From: Aeromicrobium yanjiei
GTDB lineage: Bacteria; Actinomycetota; Actinomycetes; Propionibacteriales; Nocardioidaceae
Assembly: GCF_009649075.1 (NCBI RefSeq)
Contig: NZ_CP045737.1
Location: 1,550,001-1,614,000 of the forward strand
Reading direction: 5' to 3'
DNA length: 64,000 bases
Shown here: in pieces, positions 57,003 through 64,000 of the stretch
Numbering within the stretch: position 1 is the first letter of the stretch
How the letters are laid out: the number at the start of each line of letters is the position of its first letter
Notes under the pieces: generated by a model
The model's database searches: none
What the model was told of the DNA's origin: nothing
Seen by the model: only the letters and a program-made list of their open reading frames with translations
Position numbers and translations under genes: made by a program

Positions 57003-57355
57003 TATTCGTCCCTGAACTCCCCGTTCGCCCCGGCCCGCGACCACGCCATGACCGAGCAGCTGCTGGCCGACTCCGGTGTCGCCTGGACGTCGCTGCGCAA
57101 CGGCTTCTACGCCCAAAGCCTCGACTCGCTCGCAGGGCCGTGGCGATATACTGGAGTCATCGCGGTTCCGCCGACGGTCCCGTGTCCTGGACGGCGCGCG
57201 AGGGCTCGGCCGAAGCGGCAGCGCTCATTCTCGCCTCCGACGGCAAGTACGACGGGCCGACGACGCTGACCGCGAGTCAGGCACCGAACTTCGCGGACGT
57301 CGCGGCCATCGCGTCCGAGCTGACCGGACGCACCATCGAGGTCGACGTGAACTGA
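57003..57355 (+). pseudogene. NmrA/SDR-type NAD(P)-binding protein, 5'-truncated and frameshifted
   Basis: One frame reads SPFAPARDHAMTEQLLADSG then VAWTSLRNGFYAQSLDSLAG, the middle of a YtfG-like atypical SDR. After about 57145 the homology continues in another frame as ADGPVSWTAREGSAEAAALI and FADVAAIASELTGRTIEV to a stop at 57355. The Rossmann N-terminus (about 100 residues) is absent, and some residues are missing at the junction. It is a gene remnant rather than a working enzyme. The preceding 56860-57002 holds no gene I can support. Confidence 0.75.
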
Positions 57356-57640
57356 CTTCACTGCGCGCCATCGTCTGGCCATCGTCACTCAGTTATTGCT
57401 GTCTCTGATTGTGCGGCTCGCGTCCGATGCGAAAACGGGTCGGTGTCGGCGCTCCCGACCGGCGTGCGGAGCCGGACGAGAGGGACACCGGATGCCATAC
57501 CGGACGCCTCGGCTGGGCTCGCCACAACGCCGTTCACGCGAATGCCTTGCCCGTCATCCGCATCAGGTCAAACGAGACTCACGACAAGATCGTCTCTATC
57601 GCACCGCGTTCCGGCGCCCTACCCGGATAGGCTGCACGAC
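57356..57640 (+). other. Intergenic stretch with one promoter-like element
   Basis: 285 bp after the NmrA-like remnant. No protein, RNA or repeat could be supported. The only visible signal is TAGGCT at 57628-57633, serving the next gene. Confidence 0.5.
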
Positions 57641-58057
57641 ATGACGAATCAGGCAGACAGCGAGAGATTCTCTGCTGGCTGGCTCGGATCCTGGAAGCTA
57701 CACGCCGTCGTGCTGGCATTCTTCACGGTCAGCCTGATCAAGCCGCTGCAATCATCTGCGCCATTGATCGCCATCTACTTCCCGGGCGCTTTCATCGTCA
57801 TCTCGGGCTGGTCCATCATCCGCTACTTCAGGTTGTGGAGCCCGATCGCCCAGCCCTTCCGCACCAACGTGCCGGTCGCGCTATACCTGGCATCAGCTAC
57901 GACAACGCTCTTCGCCGCGCACATTGCTTCGGATCGCGAGGTCTACCGCGCGGCCGCATTGGCATCACTGTGGCTGACCATCCCGGTCACCGCCTTGGCG
58001 TCGTTCGTCATCGTGTTCCGACGTCGAATTCGCGCCGACCGCCCACTGATCGAGTAA
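57641..58057 (+). CDS. Small uncharacterised membrane protein
   Basis: 138 residues, about four hydrophobic segments (LHAVVLAFFTVSLI, LIAIYFPGAFIVISGW, VALYLASATTTLFAAHI, LASLWLTIPVTALASFVIVF) and a basic C-terminus. No family recognised. ATG 57641 follows TAGGCT (57628-57633) by 7 nt, so it is probably leaderless; the longer frame from 57443 is not supported. Confidence 0.65.
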   Translation: MTNQADSERFSAGWLGSWKLHAVVLAFFTVSLIKPLQSSAPLIAIYFPGAFIVISGWSIIRYFRLWSPIAQPFRTNVPVALYLASATTTLFAAHIASDREVYRAAALASLWLTIPVTALASFVIVFRRRIRADRPLIE

Positions 58058-58396
58058 CTGTGATCGGGGCTTCTTCCGTGGACGACGAGCAGCGTCACCG
58101 AGTTCACCGCGTGCGTCAGACTCGCAAAATCGTCCCTGTCCGGCCTGGCTGGACGCGCCGAGCGGCGCGAGCTCGTGGTTCGCGAGCCGCGCTCCTTCGA
58201 CGCCTATAAGCAGACGTCCTGCCAACTCCGGCACGTGAGGCAGTCGCGAGTCACTCCGCAAACCGCAAACCGCAAACCGCGGACGCCGGCCCTAGGCGCT
58301 CGCGCAGGGTCCATCGGTCGCGGGGGATCGGCGCACCGTAGATGAAAATGTTCGACCGTCCTCAATAACCTCCATCGCAGTTGGCAGACTGCAGGC
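58058..58396. other. Intergenic region without supported genes
   Basis: 339 bp between the small membrane protein and the broken phosphoribosyltransferase gene. It holds a 7 bp unit CCGCAAA repeated three times (58256-58276) and a -10-like CAGACT at 58385-58390 for the next gene. No tRNA or coding frame with a convincing start was seen. Confidence 0.5.
58256..58276. repeat. Short tandem repeat, 3 x 7 bp
   Basis: CCGCAAA occurs three times in a row, followed by CCGC. It is isolated and non-coding. Too few copies to call more than a microsatellite-like tract. Confidence 0.8.
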
Positions 58397-58982
58397 ATGG
58401 GAGCGAAGGACCGAGGTCCGCGAGCGCAGCCGAACGGGGAGGCTGAATTGAGACGGGACGTCATCGGAGCATTGGGCTGGCGCGGTGACCGCACTGCCGA
58501 CAGTGATCGTGCGGACCCAACGGGATGGTGGGCCGATCCCACGATTCTTGAACGGCTCGGCGGAGCGCTTGCTGGTCCGTTCAGCGACGAAGTCCCCACG
58601 GTTGTACTTGGGCTGCAGTCGCGTGGGACTCTGCTCGGGGCGCTGGTTGCAGCTCACGTGGTTGTAGGGCTGGTTGAAGTGCGCAAGGACCCGAGCCCAT
58701 TGGCCGATAGCGATCGCTGGCTAGTTGCTCGGACGCCTCCGGATTACCGGGATAGACACCGGCTCCTGAGGGGCCCGAAAGGATCACCTCAGCGCGGGCC
58801 AGCGCGTGCTCCTTGTCGACGACTGGATCCAGACCGGTGGCCAGGCGATGGCTGTACAAGGGATCGTGGAGCAGTCAGGGGCCACGTGGTGCGGCACCTC
58901 AATCATCGTTGATGGGTTGAGCGACAGCCGACTTCGCCGAGAACTAGGGGTCAAGGCACTTCTGAACGTCCGCGATCTCTAG
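58397..58982 (+). pseudogene. Phosphoribosyltransferase-family gene with a single frameshift
   Basis: From ATG 58397 the first frame gives VVLGLQSRGTLLGALVAAHV, VEVRKDPSPLADSD and RTPPDYRDRH. The second half is in the +1 frame: KDHLSAGQRVLLVDDWIQTG carries the PRPP-binding VDDWIxTG loop, then GATWCGTSIIVDGLSDSRLR and LLNVRDL before TAG 58980-58982. Removing one G from the GGGG run at 58770-58773 joins both halves without loss. It is therefore either a recent single-base frameshift or a sequencing error. Upstream CAGACT lies 6 nt before the ATG. The PRPP substrate partner is unknown. Confidence 0.8.
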
Positions 58983-59231
58983 CGCACGAATCGTCCGATG
59001 AGTAAGTCCTGGATGCGGGGGATTGACGCGCCCCAACTGAGGGGCAAGTGTGCAGCGGCAAACTTGGTCGCGCCGCATCGCCGCGACAACCCTCGACGAG
59101 ATGGGGCGCCACGCCGGCAGTATTGCGATTGGTGCGGTCAGCAACATTCGCCCACATACGTCCCGAATCTCGGTGAGGACTTTTAACCTGATGAGGTCGA
59201 TTGCCCGGACATCTAGTGGACAACCTGGCGC
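58983..59231. other. Convergent intergenic region
   Basis: 249 bp between the frameshifted phosphoribosyltransferase and the end of the TIR operon. Small frames exist in both directions but none has a convincing start or family signature. GC falls here towards the level of the adjoining TIR operon, so the island boundary may lie within it. Confidence 0.5.
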
Positions 59232-59861
59232 TCAGCAGGATGCGTTTGCTTTGCGCAAGTCTCCACCTAATTTGACCAAGTGGGACTTAGAAGACCGCGC
59301 TCGGAAGGCCGCTTCAATGTGCGCGCGAAGGCTGGCGCTGGAAGTCGGGTACTCCCAGTACTGCGCGTAGCCTTCTTCCTTGTCGGTCGGGCGATTGAGG
59401 GCAAGCCGGCCAGGGATGGGCGGGTTCGATCCGGAGATGGAGGGCATCTGAACTGCCAAGAGACCATTCCGGCCCGGATTGCGGAGACTGGTATAGATCT
59501 CCCAGTCGACGAAACGCCTAGCCCAAGTGCATTTTCCGATCGCAACTAGCGTGACAGTCGAGTCCTTCAGGTACTTGGCGCGAATTGTTTGGCGAATGTA
59601 ATCCACGTCCGTGGAGTTGATGATGTCCGAGCCGTCCTCTTCTATCCCGATGGCACGTGGGATAAATACGTCTGTATGAGACTCGATGAAGTCGAGCACC
59701 TCGATCGCATCCGCAGCGTGATAGCTGACGAAAACCTTATGCCGAACCGGCGACGTTGGAGTCTTACGAGAACCCTCACTGACCTGCTCGTAGTTGTACG
59801 AGATCTGTTCGAGCTTCCGAATAGCAGATTCCGTCGCTGCGCCGTAGGTTGTGCGGGGCAT
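59232..59861 (-). CDS. ThsB-like TIR-domain protein (MTH538/PF08937 type), distal copy
   Basis: 209 residues. After a 40-residue N-terminal extension comes a TIR-like core: HKVFVSYHAADAIEVLDFIE (first strand/helix), VDYIRQTIRAKYLKDSTVTL, then VAIGKCTWARRFVDWEIYTS with the putative catalytic Glu at 121. This is the pattern of Thoeris ThsB-type TIR proteins, which make an NAD-derived signal nucleotide on phage infection; activity here is inferred. ATG 59861 has AGGAG 6 nt upstream. It lies 8 bp after the SLOG/TPR gene as the last gene of the operon. Confidence 0.85.
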   Translation of the reverse strand: MPRTTYGAATESAIRKLEQISYNYEQVSEGSRKTPTSPVRHKVFVSYHAADAIEVLDFIESHTDVFIPRAIGIEEDGSDIINSTDVDYIRQTIRAKYLKDSTVTLVAIGKCTWARRFVDWEIYTSLRNPGRNGLLAVQMPSISGSNPPIPGRLALNRPTDKEEGYAQYWEYPTSSASLRAHIEAAFRARSSKSHLVKLGGDLRKANASC

Positions 59862-59869
59862 TTTCACTC

Positions 59870-61819
59870 CTAAGTCTGGTGTGTCTCGAGGGCGGCGGCG
59901 ACTCGCGAGATTGTCTCTGGCGGGTCGCCCCATTCTCGGAGAAACTGCAGTTGGTCGTTCGCTGAGCGAATGTGGTCAGGCCGCCCCAACAATGCAGCAC
60001 GCGCGTAGGCAGCCACAACAGCCGAAAGGTCCGCGCCCCCAAGCAGGGCTTCGTGAAGAGCAAGTTCTGCTTCGGTGGCGGCGACCCAAAAGTCTGTCGG
60101 GTCTTCGTCCCTCGCGAGTCTCGTCAGGAACTTCGTGACCACGAGTGCCTCAGTGAGGGCGGACTGGTCGGCCGGATTCTTATCATCTGAATGCTGGAGA
60201 GCCAGGCGCAAAGACATCACGTAGTTGAGACCCAAATAGTAGCTAGGGTCCGTCTCAAAGCCTCGCCGGTACTGCTCACGCATCGAGTCGAATAGTGCGG
60301 TTGCCGCTACTTCGGACAGCGTCGCTCGAGTATGCGTCAGCCTGCGTTTGATGAGGCCACCGTAGATTCCATACGTCTCCGCATCCCCATAGCCAAGTTC
60401 AAGGCCTCGGCTGAGCAGATGCTCTGCCTCACTCCACTGCCTATCCCTCTCCGAAGTGTCCTCTGCCGACTCGCCAACTCGCCGTTTTGCCATCGCAGTC
60501 TTCTGCAGCCAACGCTTATGCGTGGGCGAGTCATCGGAGGGCTGGGCCGCGTCCAGGACAGCGGCGGCACTTACGTAATCGGACTCGTTCATTAGACCTG
60601 AGCCGAGCTCGAGTCGAAGTCCCGCGCGAGCGTCGTCCGATAGTGCATCGCTTTGCTCGACTAAACGAACCGCGGCGAGCATATTAGTTGCGCTAGATGA
60701 CCGAAGTGCCTGCTTGACCTTGTTACGGATCTCGAGCTCGTGCGAAAGGACAGCTGGGATATTCGTGCGCTGCAGGATCGGCGGCGTTAGCCGATCGATG
60801 TCAAACCACTCGTGTACTGGGCTGTCGGCTGAAGCGTTACGTATAACTTGCCCAAGAACCGCCCTGAGTTTTGCAATGCCCTGCTCGGCTTCGTCATCAC
60901 TGAGTTGGTTGCCTCTCTTGAAGGTCACCGCACGAATTCCGCCAACGTCGAATGGAGGATAGCCAGCCAGACTGTCGACGTGGACGGGGTTAACCAAGAC
61001 CGTTGACTGACGCGCGAACACGTGCCGAAGGCCGAGTTCGTACGCGACGTTGAAGTTCGCCGTAGCAAGATCGGCAATTACAACATCGCTATTGGCGAGG
61101 TCGTCGATCATCCCAACGTGGATCAAGCCGCTGTCCGTTTGGAGATCCGCTCGCGTCCAGTCCAGGTCTGAATCTTCGAGGACAGGGCGGTAAACCTTGT
61201 TGAACGTTTCGTCGCAGTCGTAGGTCGTTTTCGTCGCAGGGTCGAACTTGTGTCCGTAGGGCATCGCAATGAACGCCCGCTTGCGCGCGGCTAGAGGGTC
61301 GAGATCTAGCGACAGGCATCCGCGAAGGAGAGCACGATTGACCAAATCGTCTGTGACAGTCGGGTTTTCCGGATCGGGCGCTTGCCTGACGCTCAGTACC
61401 CACACTCGTTCGCCCTGCTCTGCGAGTTCGAAAGCTCTGCGAATCAGTGTTTCGTTGTGTCTCGCGTACACAGCCTCGTCGTCGGCGGACTCGTCACCCG
61501 TGCGAAGGTCCGCACCAAGTTTTGTCACAAGGGCGTCGTACCTTGCTGACCAGCGGTGACCGCGTGTTGCGACACTGGTCGTTCGGAATTGATCGACCGA
61601 GAACGGTAGCGAAGCATCGACCCTGACGCCTTCCATCATTGCCGCCTCGGCAATGATGATGTCGCTTCCGGACGCTAGGGCGCCGACAACTACACGCGGT
61701 TTCAGTGACTCCATAAGGCCCCGAACTCGCGTCCCAAGACTGTCTTCCGCGGCAGCGGGCAGGCGCGGGTTTGGCCGCTGATGCTCGTCTGCTTGGACAC
61801 CTGCATAGATGACTATCAA
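59870..61819 (-). CDS. SLOG / deoxyribosyltransferase-like / TPR (DUF4071-type) protein
   Basis: 649 residues in three parts. Residues 1-~145 form a SLOG-like Rossmann domain: IVIYAGVQADEH, GALASGSDIIIAEAAMMEG at 46-64, VRVDASLPFS. Residues ~180-330 resemble the nucleoside 2-deoxyribosyltransferase-like domain seen in TRAFs-binding proteins: RAFIAMPYGHKFD, then SDVVIADLATANFNVAYELG. Residues ~345-649 are helical repeats of TPR/DUF4071 type (LLSRGLELGYGDAETYGIYG). SLOG domains bind nucleotides, so this is the probable ligand sensor of the cluster (inference). The start is TTG 61819 with GGAG 8 nt upstream inside a small hairpin. Confidence 0.82.
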   Translation of the reverse strand: MIVIYAGVQADEHQRPNPRLPAAAEDSLGTRVRGLMESLKPRVVVGALASGSDIIIAEAAMMEGVRVDASLPFSVDQFRTTSVATRGHRWSARYDALVTKLGADLRTGDESADDEAVYARHNETLIRRAFELAEQGERVWVLSVRQAPDPENPTVTDDLVNRALLRGCLSLDLDPLAARKRAFIAMPYGHKFDPATKTTYDCDETFNKVYRPVLEDSDLDWTRADLQTDSGLIHVGMIDDLANSDVVIADLATANFNVAYELGLRHVFARQSTVLVNPVHVDSLAGYPPFDVGGIRAVTFKRGNQLSDDEAEQGIAKLRAVLGQVIRNASADSPVHEWFDIDRLTPPILQRTNIPAVLSHELEIRNKVKQALRSSSATNMLAAVRLVEQSDALSDDARAGLRLELGSGLMNESDYVSAAAVLDAAQPSDDSPTHKRWLQKTAMAKRRVGESAEDTSERDRQWSEAEHLLSRGLELGYGDAETYGIYGGLIKRRLTHTRATLSEVAATALFDSMREQYRRGFETDPSYYLGLNYVMSLRLALQHSDDKNPADQSALTEALVVTKFLTRLARDEDPTDFWVAATEAELALHEALLGGADLSAVVAAYARAALLGRPDHIRSANDQLQFLREWGDPPETISRVAAALETHQT

Positions 61820-61826
61820 TTCAAGG

Positions 61827-61842
61827 TCTCCCGGGTGGGAGA
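61827..61842 (-). promoter_or_regulatory. Small hairpin covering the SLOG/TPR gene ribosome site
   Basis: TCTCCC (61827-61832) and GGGAGA (61837-61842) form a 6 bp perfect stem with a 4 nt loop. On the coding strand the GGGAGA arm is the Shine-Dalgarno of TTG 61819. It may lower translation of the sensor gene; no experiment supports this. Confidence 0.45.
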
Positions 61843-61895
61843 TCGAACTTCGGACATCAGTGTTCCGCGAATGAGTCGAATGTTCACGCCGATCC

Positions 61896-62816
61896 TCATG
61901 TGTCGGGTCCTCTCGATGCGAGCCACATTATGTGCTCGCGGCTGATGGCCTCTTCGGCGCCAGCGACAGCTTCGGCCCAATGATCCTCTATGGTGCTCGC
62001 CAGCAAAGCTCGCTGAAGAGCAAGCTCGGTGGACGCCATTGAGTATGCAGACGCGAGTTGTGAATACTGCTTGAGCGCGAACCAGGCGGCAACGGCAGCG
62101 GCTGCTCCTGCGACGATTCCTGCTACGTCCACGTCGTACTCACCGCTAGCCCGGAGAATCGCTGCGATGAGTGCGCCAGCCTCACCGAGAACGAGAAGCA
62201 CGCGGCAGAAGGTGGCTCTCGTCTTGTTTCTTTTTGCATTCGTGGCGTACCAAACCATCTGATCCACCGTGCGGTCCCGTACATAGACGCGGCGCCGATC
62301 TGTATGGCCCGCCGAGCGAAGCGCTGCCATCTCAGGTGTCACTAGGGGAAGGCTGCTCGACAGCGTGATCCGGTCTTTCCCCTTCGAGGTGACATCTGCG
62401 ACCCGTTCAAAAAGCAACTTCTGAGATTCGTCGCTCAACAGTTCAGCCGGGAAAGGGTTTCCGCACGATGCGTATCGCCAGGCGAGAGTCTTGGTCGATT
62501 CAGCCAAAGCGCGGCCGGCGTACCAGTCGCGTTCGGGCTGAGACACCCAAAGGACCACCTCCGTAACGAACGCGACCCCTACCGCCACTGCCGCGATGGT
62601 CGGCATCGGCTGCCGATCGAACGCGGTGAATGTCAACGTGCCAGCAGCCGTCGCCGCAACAAGTGCTACAAAGCGAGTTGCGCTCAGCACTAGGTAGCGA
62701 CGTTGCCCGGATTTGGCGGCCCGGTCTGCATCCTGAAAAAAACCCGGCAGGTCTCCATCAAGAAGCGCGAGGCCAGTTGGTCGCGGTTCCACTATCGCGC
62801 GGCGACGTAGCTTCAT
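61896..62816 (-). CDS. SLATT / DUF4231-type four-helix membrane protein
   Basis: 306 residues. Two pairs of membrane helices are visible: about 44-64 (LSATRFVALVAATAAGTLTF) with 72-91 (TIAAVAVGVAFVTEVVLWVS), and 202-222 with 230-248. Between them is the DUF4231 core (DWYAGRALAESTKTLAWRYA). SLATT means SMODS and SLOG-associating 2TM effector, a family predicted to permeabilise membranes in conflict systems. ATG 62816 is 1 bp after the TIR stop. The SLOG gene follows 76 bp downstream. It is the likely effector. Confidence 0.87.
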   Translation of the reverse strand: MKLRRRAIVEPRPTGLALLDGDLPGFFQDADRAAKSGQRRYLVLSATRFVALVAATAAGTLTFTAFDRQPMPTIAAVAVGVAFVTEVVLWVSQPERDWYAGRALAESTKTLAWRYASCGNPFPAELLSDESQKLLFERVADVTSKGKDRITLSSSLPLVTPEMAALRSAGHTDRRRVYVRDRTVDQMVWYATNAKRNKTRATFCRVLLVLGEAGALIAAILRASGEYDVDVAGIVAGAAAAVAAWFALKQYSQLASAYSMASTELALQRALLASTIEDHWAEAVAGAEEAISREHIMWLASRGPDT

Positions 62817-62817
62817 G

Positions 62818-63279
62818 TCACCTACCGCACGTAGACGTGCTGTTGAGAGGCATGTTCTTCGCTCTGCTGGTTGCGCCGATCGCTCGCTCAATGGCTGAAT
62901 CGAACTGCTGGACATCCTCGGGGGTGTTCCACTCGAGAATCTCGGCCCCGGCCTCCTTCATGCTGTCCGGGATCGGCGCCTGAGGATCGATCCGGATCCC
63001 GATAAGCCCATGTCCAGCATCTCTAGTCCATTCGATCTCTCGGTCGACCCAGTCGCTATCGGCGGTCTTGCTCCCGATCAGAACGATGGTTGCCGATGAC
63101 CCTTTGATTTGTTCGCGGATCTTGAGTCCAATGTAGTTGGAGTCCTCGCTCTTGACCGGCGTCAGGAGGTGTCGCCCGGTGAAGTCGACATTGACATTCT
63201 TGTTATGCGTCATGAGCTCCAAGCCCTTCGCCTTCATCAGGTCCGAGTGCTGAAAACTGATAAAGACTCTTCGGGTCAC
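62818..63279 (-). CDS. ThsB-like TIR-domain protein (MTH538/PF08937 type), proximal copy
   Basis: 153 residues. The core begins RRVFISFQHSDLMKAKGLEL and continues GLKIREQIKGSSATIVLIGS, then SDWVDREIEWTRDAGHGLIG with the putative catalytic Glu at 81 in the WVDREIEW motif, the position of the ThsB active-site Glu. A compact, full-length ThsB-like protein with no extra domain. It probably makes a nucleotide signal from NAD (inference). The start ATG 63279 overlaps the previous gene stop (ATGA). Confidence 0.87.
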   Translation of the reverse strand: MTRRVFISFQHSDLMKAKGLELMTHNKNVNVDFTGRHLLTPVKSEDSNYIGLKIREQIKGSSATIVLIGSKTADSDWVDREIEWTRDAGHGLIGIRIDPQAPIPDSMKEAGAEILEWNTPEDVQQFDSAIERAIGATSRAKNMPLNSTSTCGR

Positions 63280-64000
63280 GGGCGGACTCCAACAAAGGGC
63301 ACGAGCGAACCTACGTGATTACAAATGGGGCACATCTTCAGCAGAGCGCGATTCTGCACGACGTAGTTGCATTCTTGGCAACGCCAAGAGTTCGAGCGCG
63401 AGCTATTCGGAATGCGCGGTACGTCGCCATCCTTATAGAAAGCGGGGGCCTCATCCCACGAGAAGCCGGATTGGCGGCCCCAAGAGGGATACGCGTAGCC
63501 GCACTGGTCGAGTGCGAATGTCTCCAATCTCTCGACCTCTTGTAGATAGTCCGAAGTTCGATCGTCGGCCTGATCGATGAGCTCTACAAGCGCACTCGTG
63601 TGTTGTACGGAGGTCGGCCTCATCTGCCTAAACGGTGAGGCGCAGATCTCTCGTAGCTCGGCAGGCACCTCGAGTACTGGTAGGGGCTTAATGAAGCGCA
63701 TGCTGGAAGCAGCAAGCGCGTAGTCGCTGTTGGACGCCCCTTGCGTTCCTTCGGTGAACCAACCGATCTTGTAATAGCCAGTAAGCGAGCGTCCGGCTCG
63801 GGGCTTGTGTGTAGTGACGAAGAAGATTGTGGCCGCGCCATCTTTGACAATCCGATTGCGCATTGGGGGCTCACAGGTTGAGAACAGCCCGTAGGTGCCA
63901 GTCTCAATGTTCGGGTCGCTCTTGTTGTCGCCCGGGCGGGTAATGGCCCGCACGGGCCACCGGGCGATCGGGTCGCTGAAATAGACAGACAGGTAGCCCG
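63276..64000 (-). CDS. Uncharacterised protein with C-terminal zinc ribbon, 5' end outside window
   Basis: The frame is open to the window edge, giving at least 240 residues. The N-terminal visible part (YLSVYFSDPIARWPV, TGTYGLFSTCEPPMRNRIVK, ATIFFVTTHKPRAGRSLTGY) is a beta-rich segment I cannot assign. It is followed by a helical region and a C-terminal zinc ribbon with CQECNYVV and CPICNH. It is coupled to the TIR gene by an ATGA overlap, so it belongs to the operon. Possible roles include nucleic-acid sensing or modification; nothing decides it. Confidence 0.7.
   Translation of the reverse strand, partial: GYLSVYFSDPIARWPVRAITRPGDNKSDPNIETGTYGLFSTCEPPMRNRIVKDGAATIFFVTTHKPRAGRSLTGYYKIGWFTEGTQGASNSDYALAASSMRFIKPLPVLEVPAELREICASPFRQMRPTSVQHTSALVELIDQADDRTSDYLQEVERLETFALDQCGYAYPSWGRQSGFSWDEAPAFYKDGDVPRIPNSSRSNSWRCQECNYVVQNRALLKMCPICNHVGSLVPFVGVRP

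Noticed and set aside
57409-57630. 73-codon frame upstream of the small membrane protein
   Set aside because: No recognisable domain; codon composition is not better than the other frames of the same stretch.
58256-58276. Possible CRISPR-like or iteron array from the CCGCAAA triplet
   Set aside because: Three 7 bp copies with no spacers, no cas genes and no replication genes. Reported only as a short tandem repeat.
58998-59186. 62-codon frame containing a CDWCG motif
   Set aside because: No start support, no family and poor composition; overlapping frames on the other strand are equally good. Treated as intergenic.
61840-61870. GTTCGATCTCCC on the minus strand resembling a tRNA T-arm or att core
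   Set aside because: No complementary T-stem, anticodon arm or acceptor stem could be built around it.

Overview
The window is high-GC DNA whose gene order and families match an actinobacterium. The conserved block uvrA, uvrC-rapZ-yvcK-whiA, gap-pgk-tpiA-secG-rbpA, then pgl-opcA-zwf-pgi-tal-tkt and ctaB parallels the Mycobacterium Rv1420-Rv1451 neighbourhood. The fabG4-htdX/fadA2 cluster, RbpA, OpcA, WhiA, PAC2 and 13E12-type HNH proteins are also actinobacterial. Propionibacteriales/Nocardioidaceae (for example Aeromicrobium or Nocardioides) is an inference from gene style, not a proof.

Layout. 1-5.5 kb: accessory metabolism and regulators (two LysR regulators, an SDR, an NAD(P)-binding oxidoreductase, a DMT exporter, and a divergent XRE-cupin/methyltransferase pair around a palindromic operator). 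5.5-9.5 kb: a xylose operon xylB-xylA-xylR with a recognisable operator. 9.5-14.9 kb: GDPD, flavin reductase-like protein, dxs, PAC2, tesB. 14.9-19.4 kb: htdX-fabG4 divergent from fadA2, then a long nested palindrome and a tetR gene. 19.5-31 kb: uvrB, tandem aldose epimerases, a riboswitch-controlled terC, an amino-acid permease, a P450, several small uncharacterised genes and two pairs of a dispersed palindromic repeat. 31-43.6 kb: uvrA, DUF808, uvrC-rapZ-yvcK-whiA, lower glycolysis, secG, rbpA. 43.6-51.6 kb: the pentose-phosphate operon on the minus strand, transcribed tkt to pgl. 51.7-56.4 kb: ctaB, a GNAT fusion protein, small genes and a 13E12 HNH protein. 56.6-59.2 kb: a decayed zone with small membrane proteins and two broken genes (NmrA-like and phosphoribosyltransferase).

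59.2-64.0 kb is the most interesting part. It is a compact minus-strand operon with visibly lower GC. In transcription order it encodes a zinc-ribbon protein that runs off the window, a ThsB-like TIR protein, a four-helix SLATT (DUF4231-type) membrane protein, a SLOG/deoxyribosyltransferase-like/TPR protein, and a second ThsB-like TIR protein. Together they look like a Thoeris-like, nucleotide-signalling anti-phage system in which signal producer (TIR), sensor (SLOG) and membrane effector (SLATT) are separate genes. That reading is inference from domain content.

A window-wide property is that many genes without a Shine-Dalgarno sequence begin 6-7 nt downstream of a TANNNT-like -10 hexamer, as expected for leaderless transcripts. 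This was used to choose several starts.
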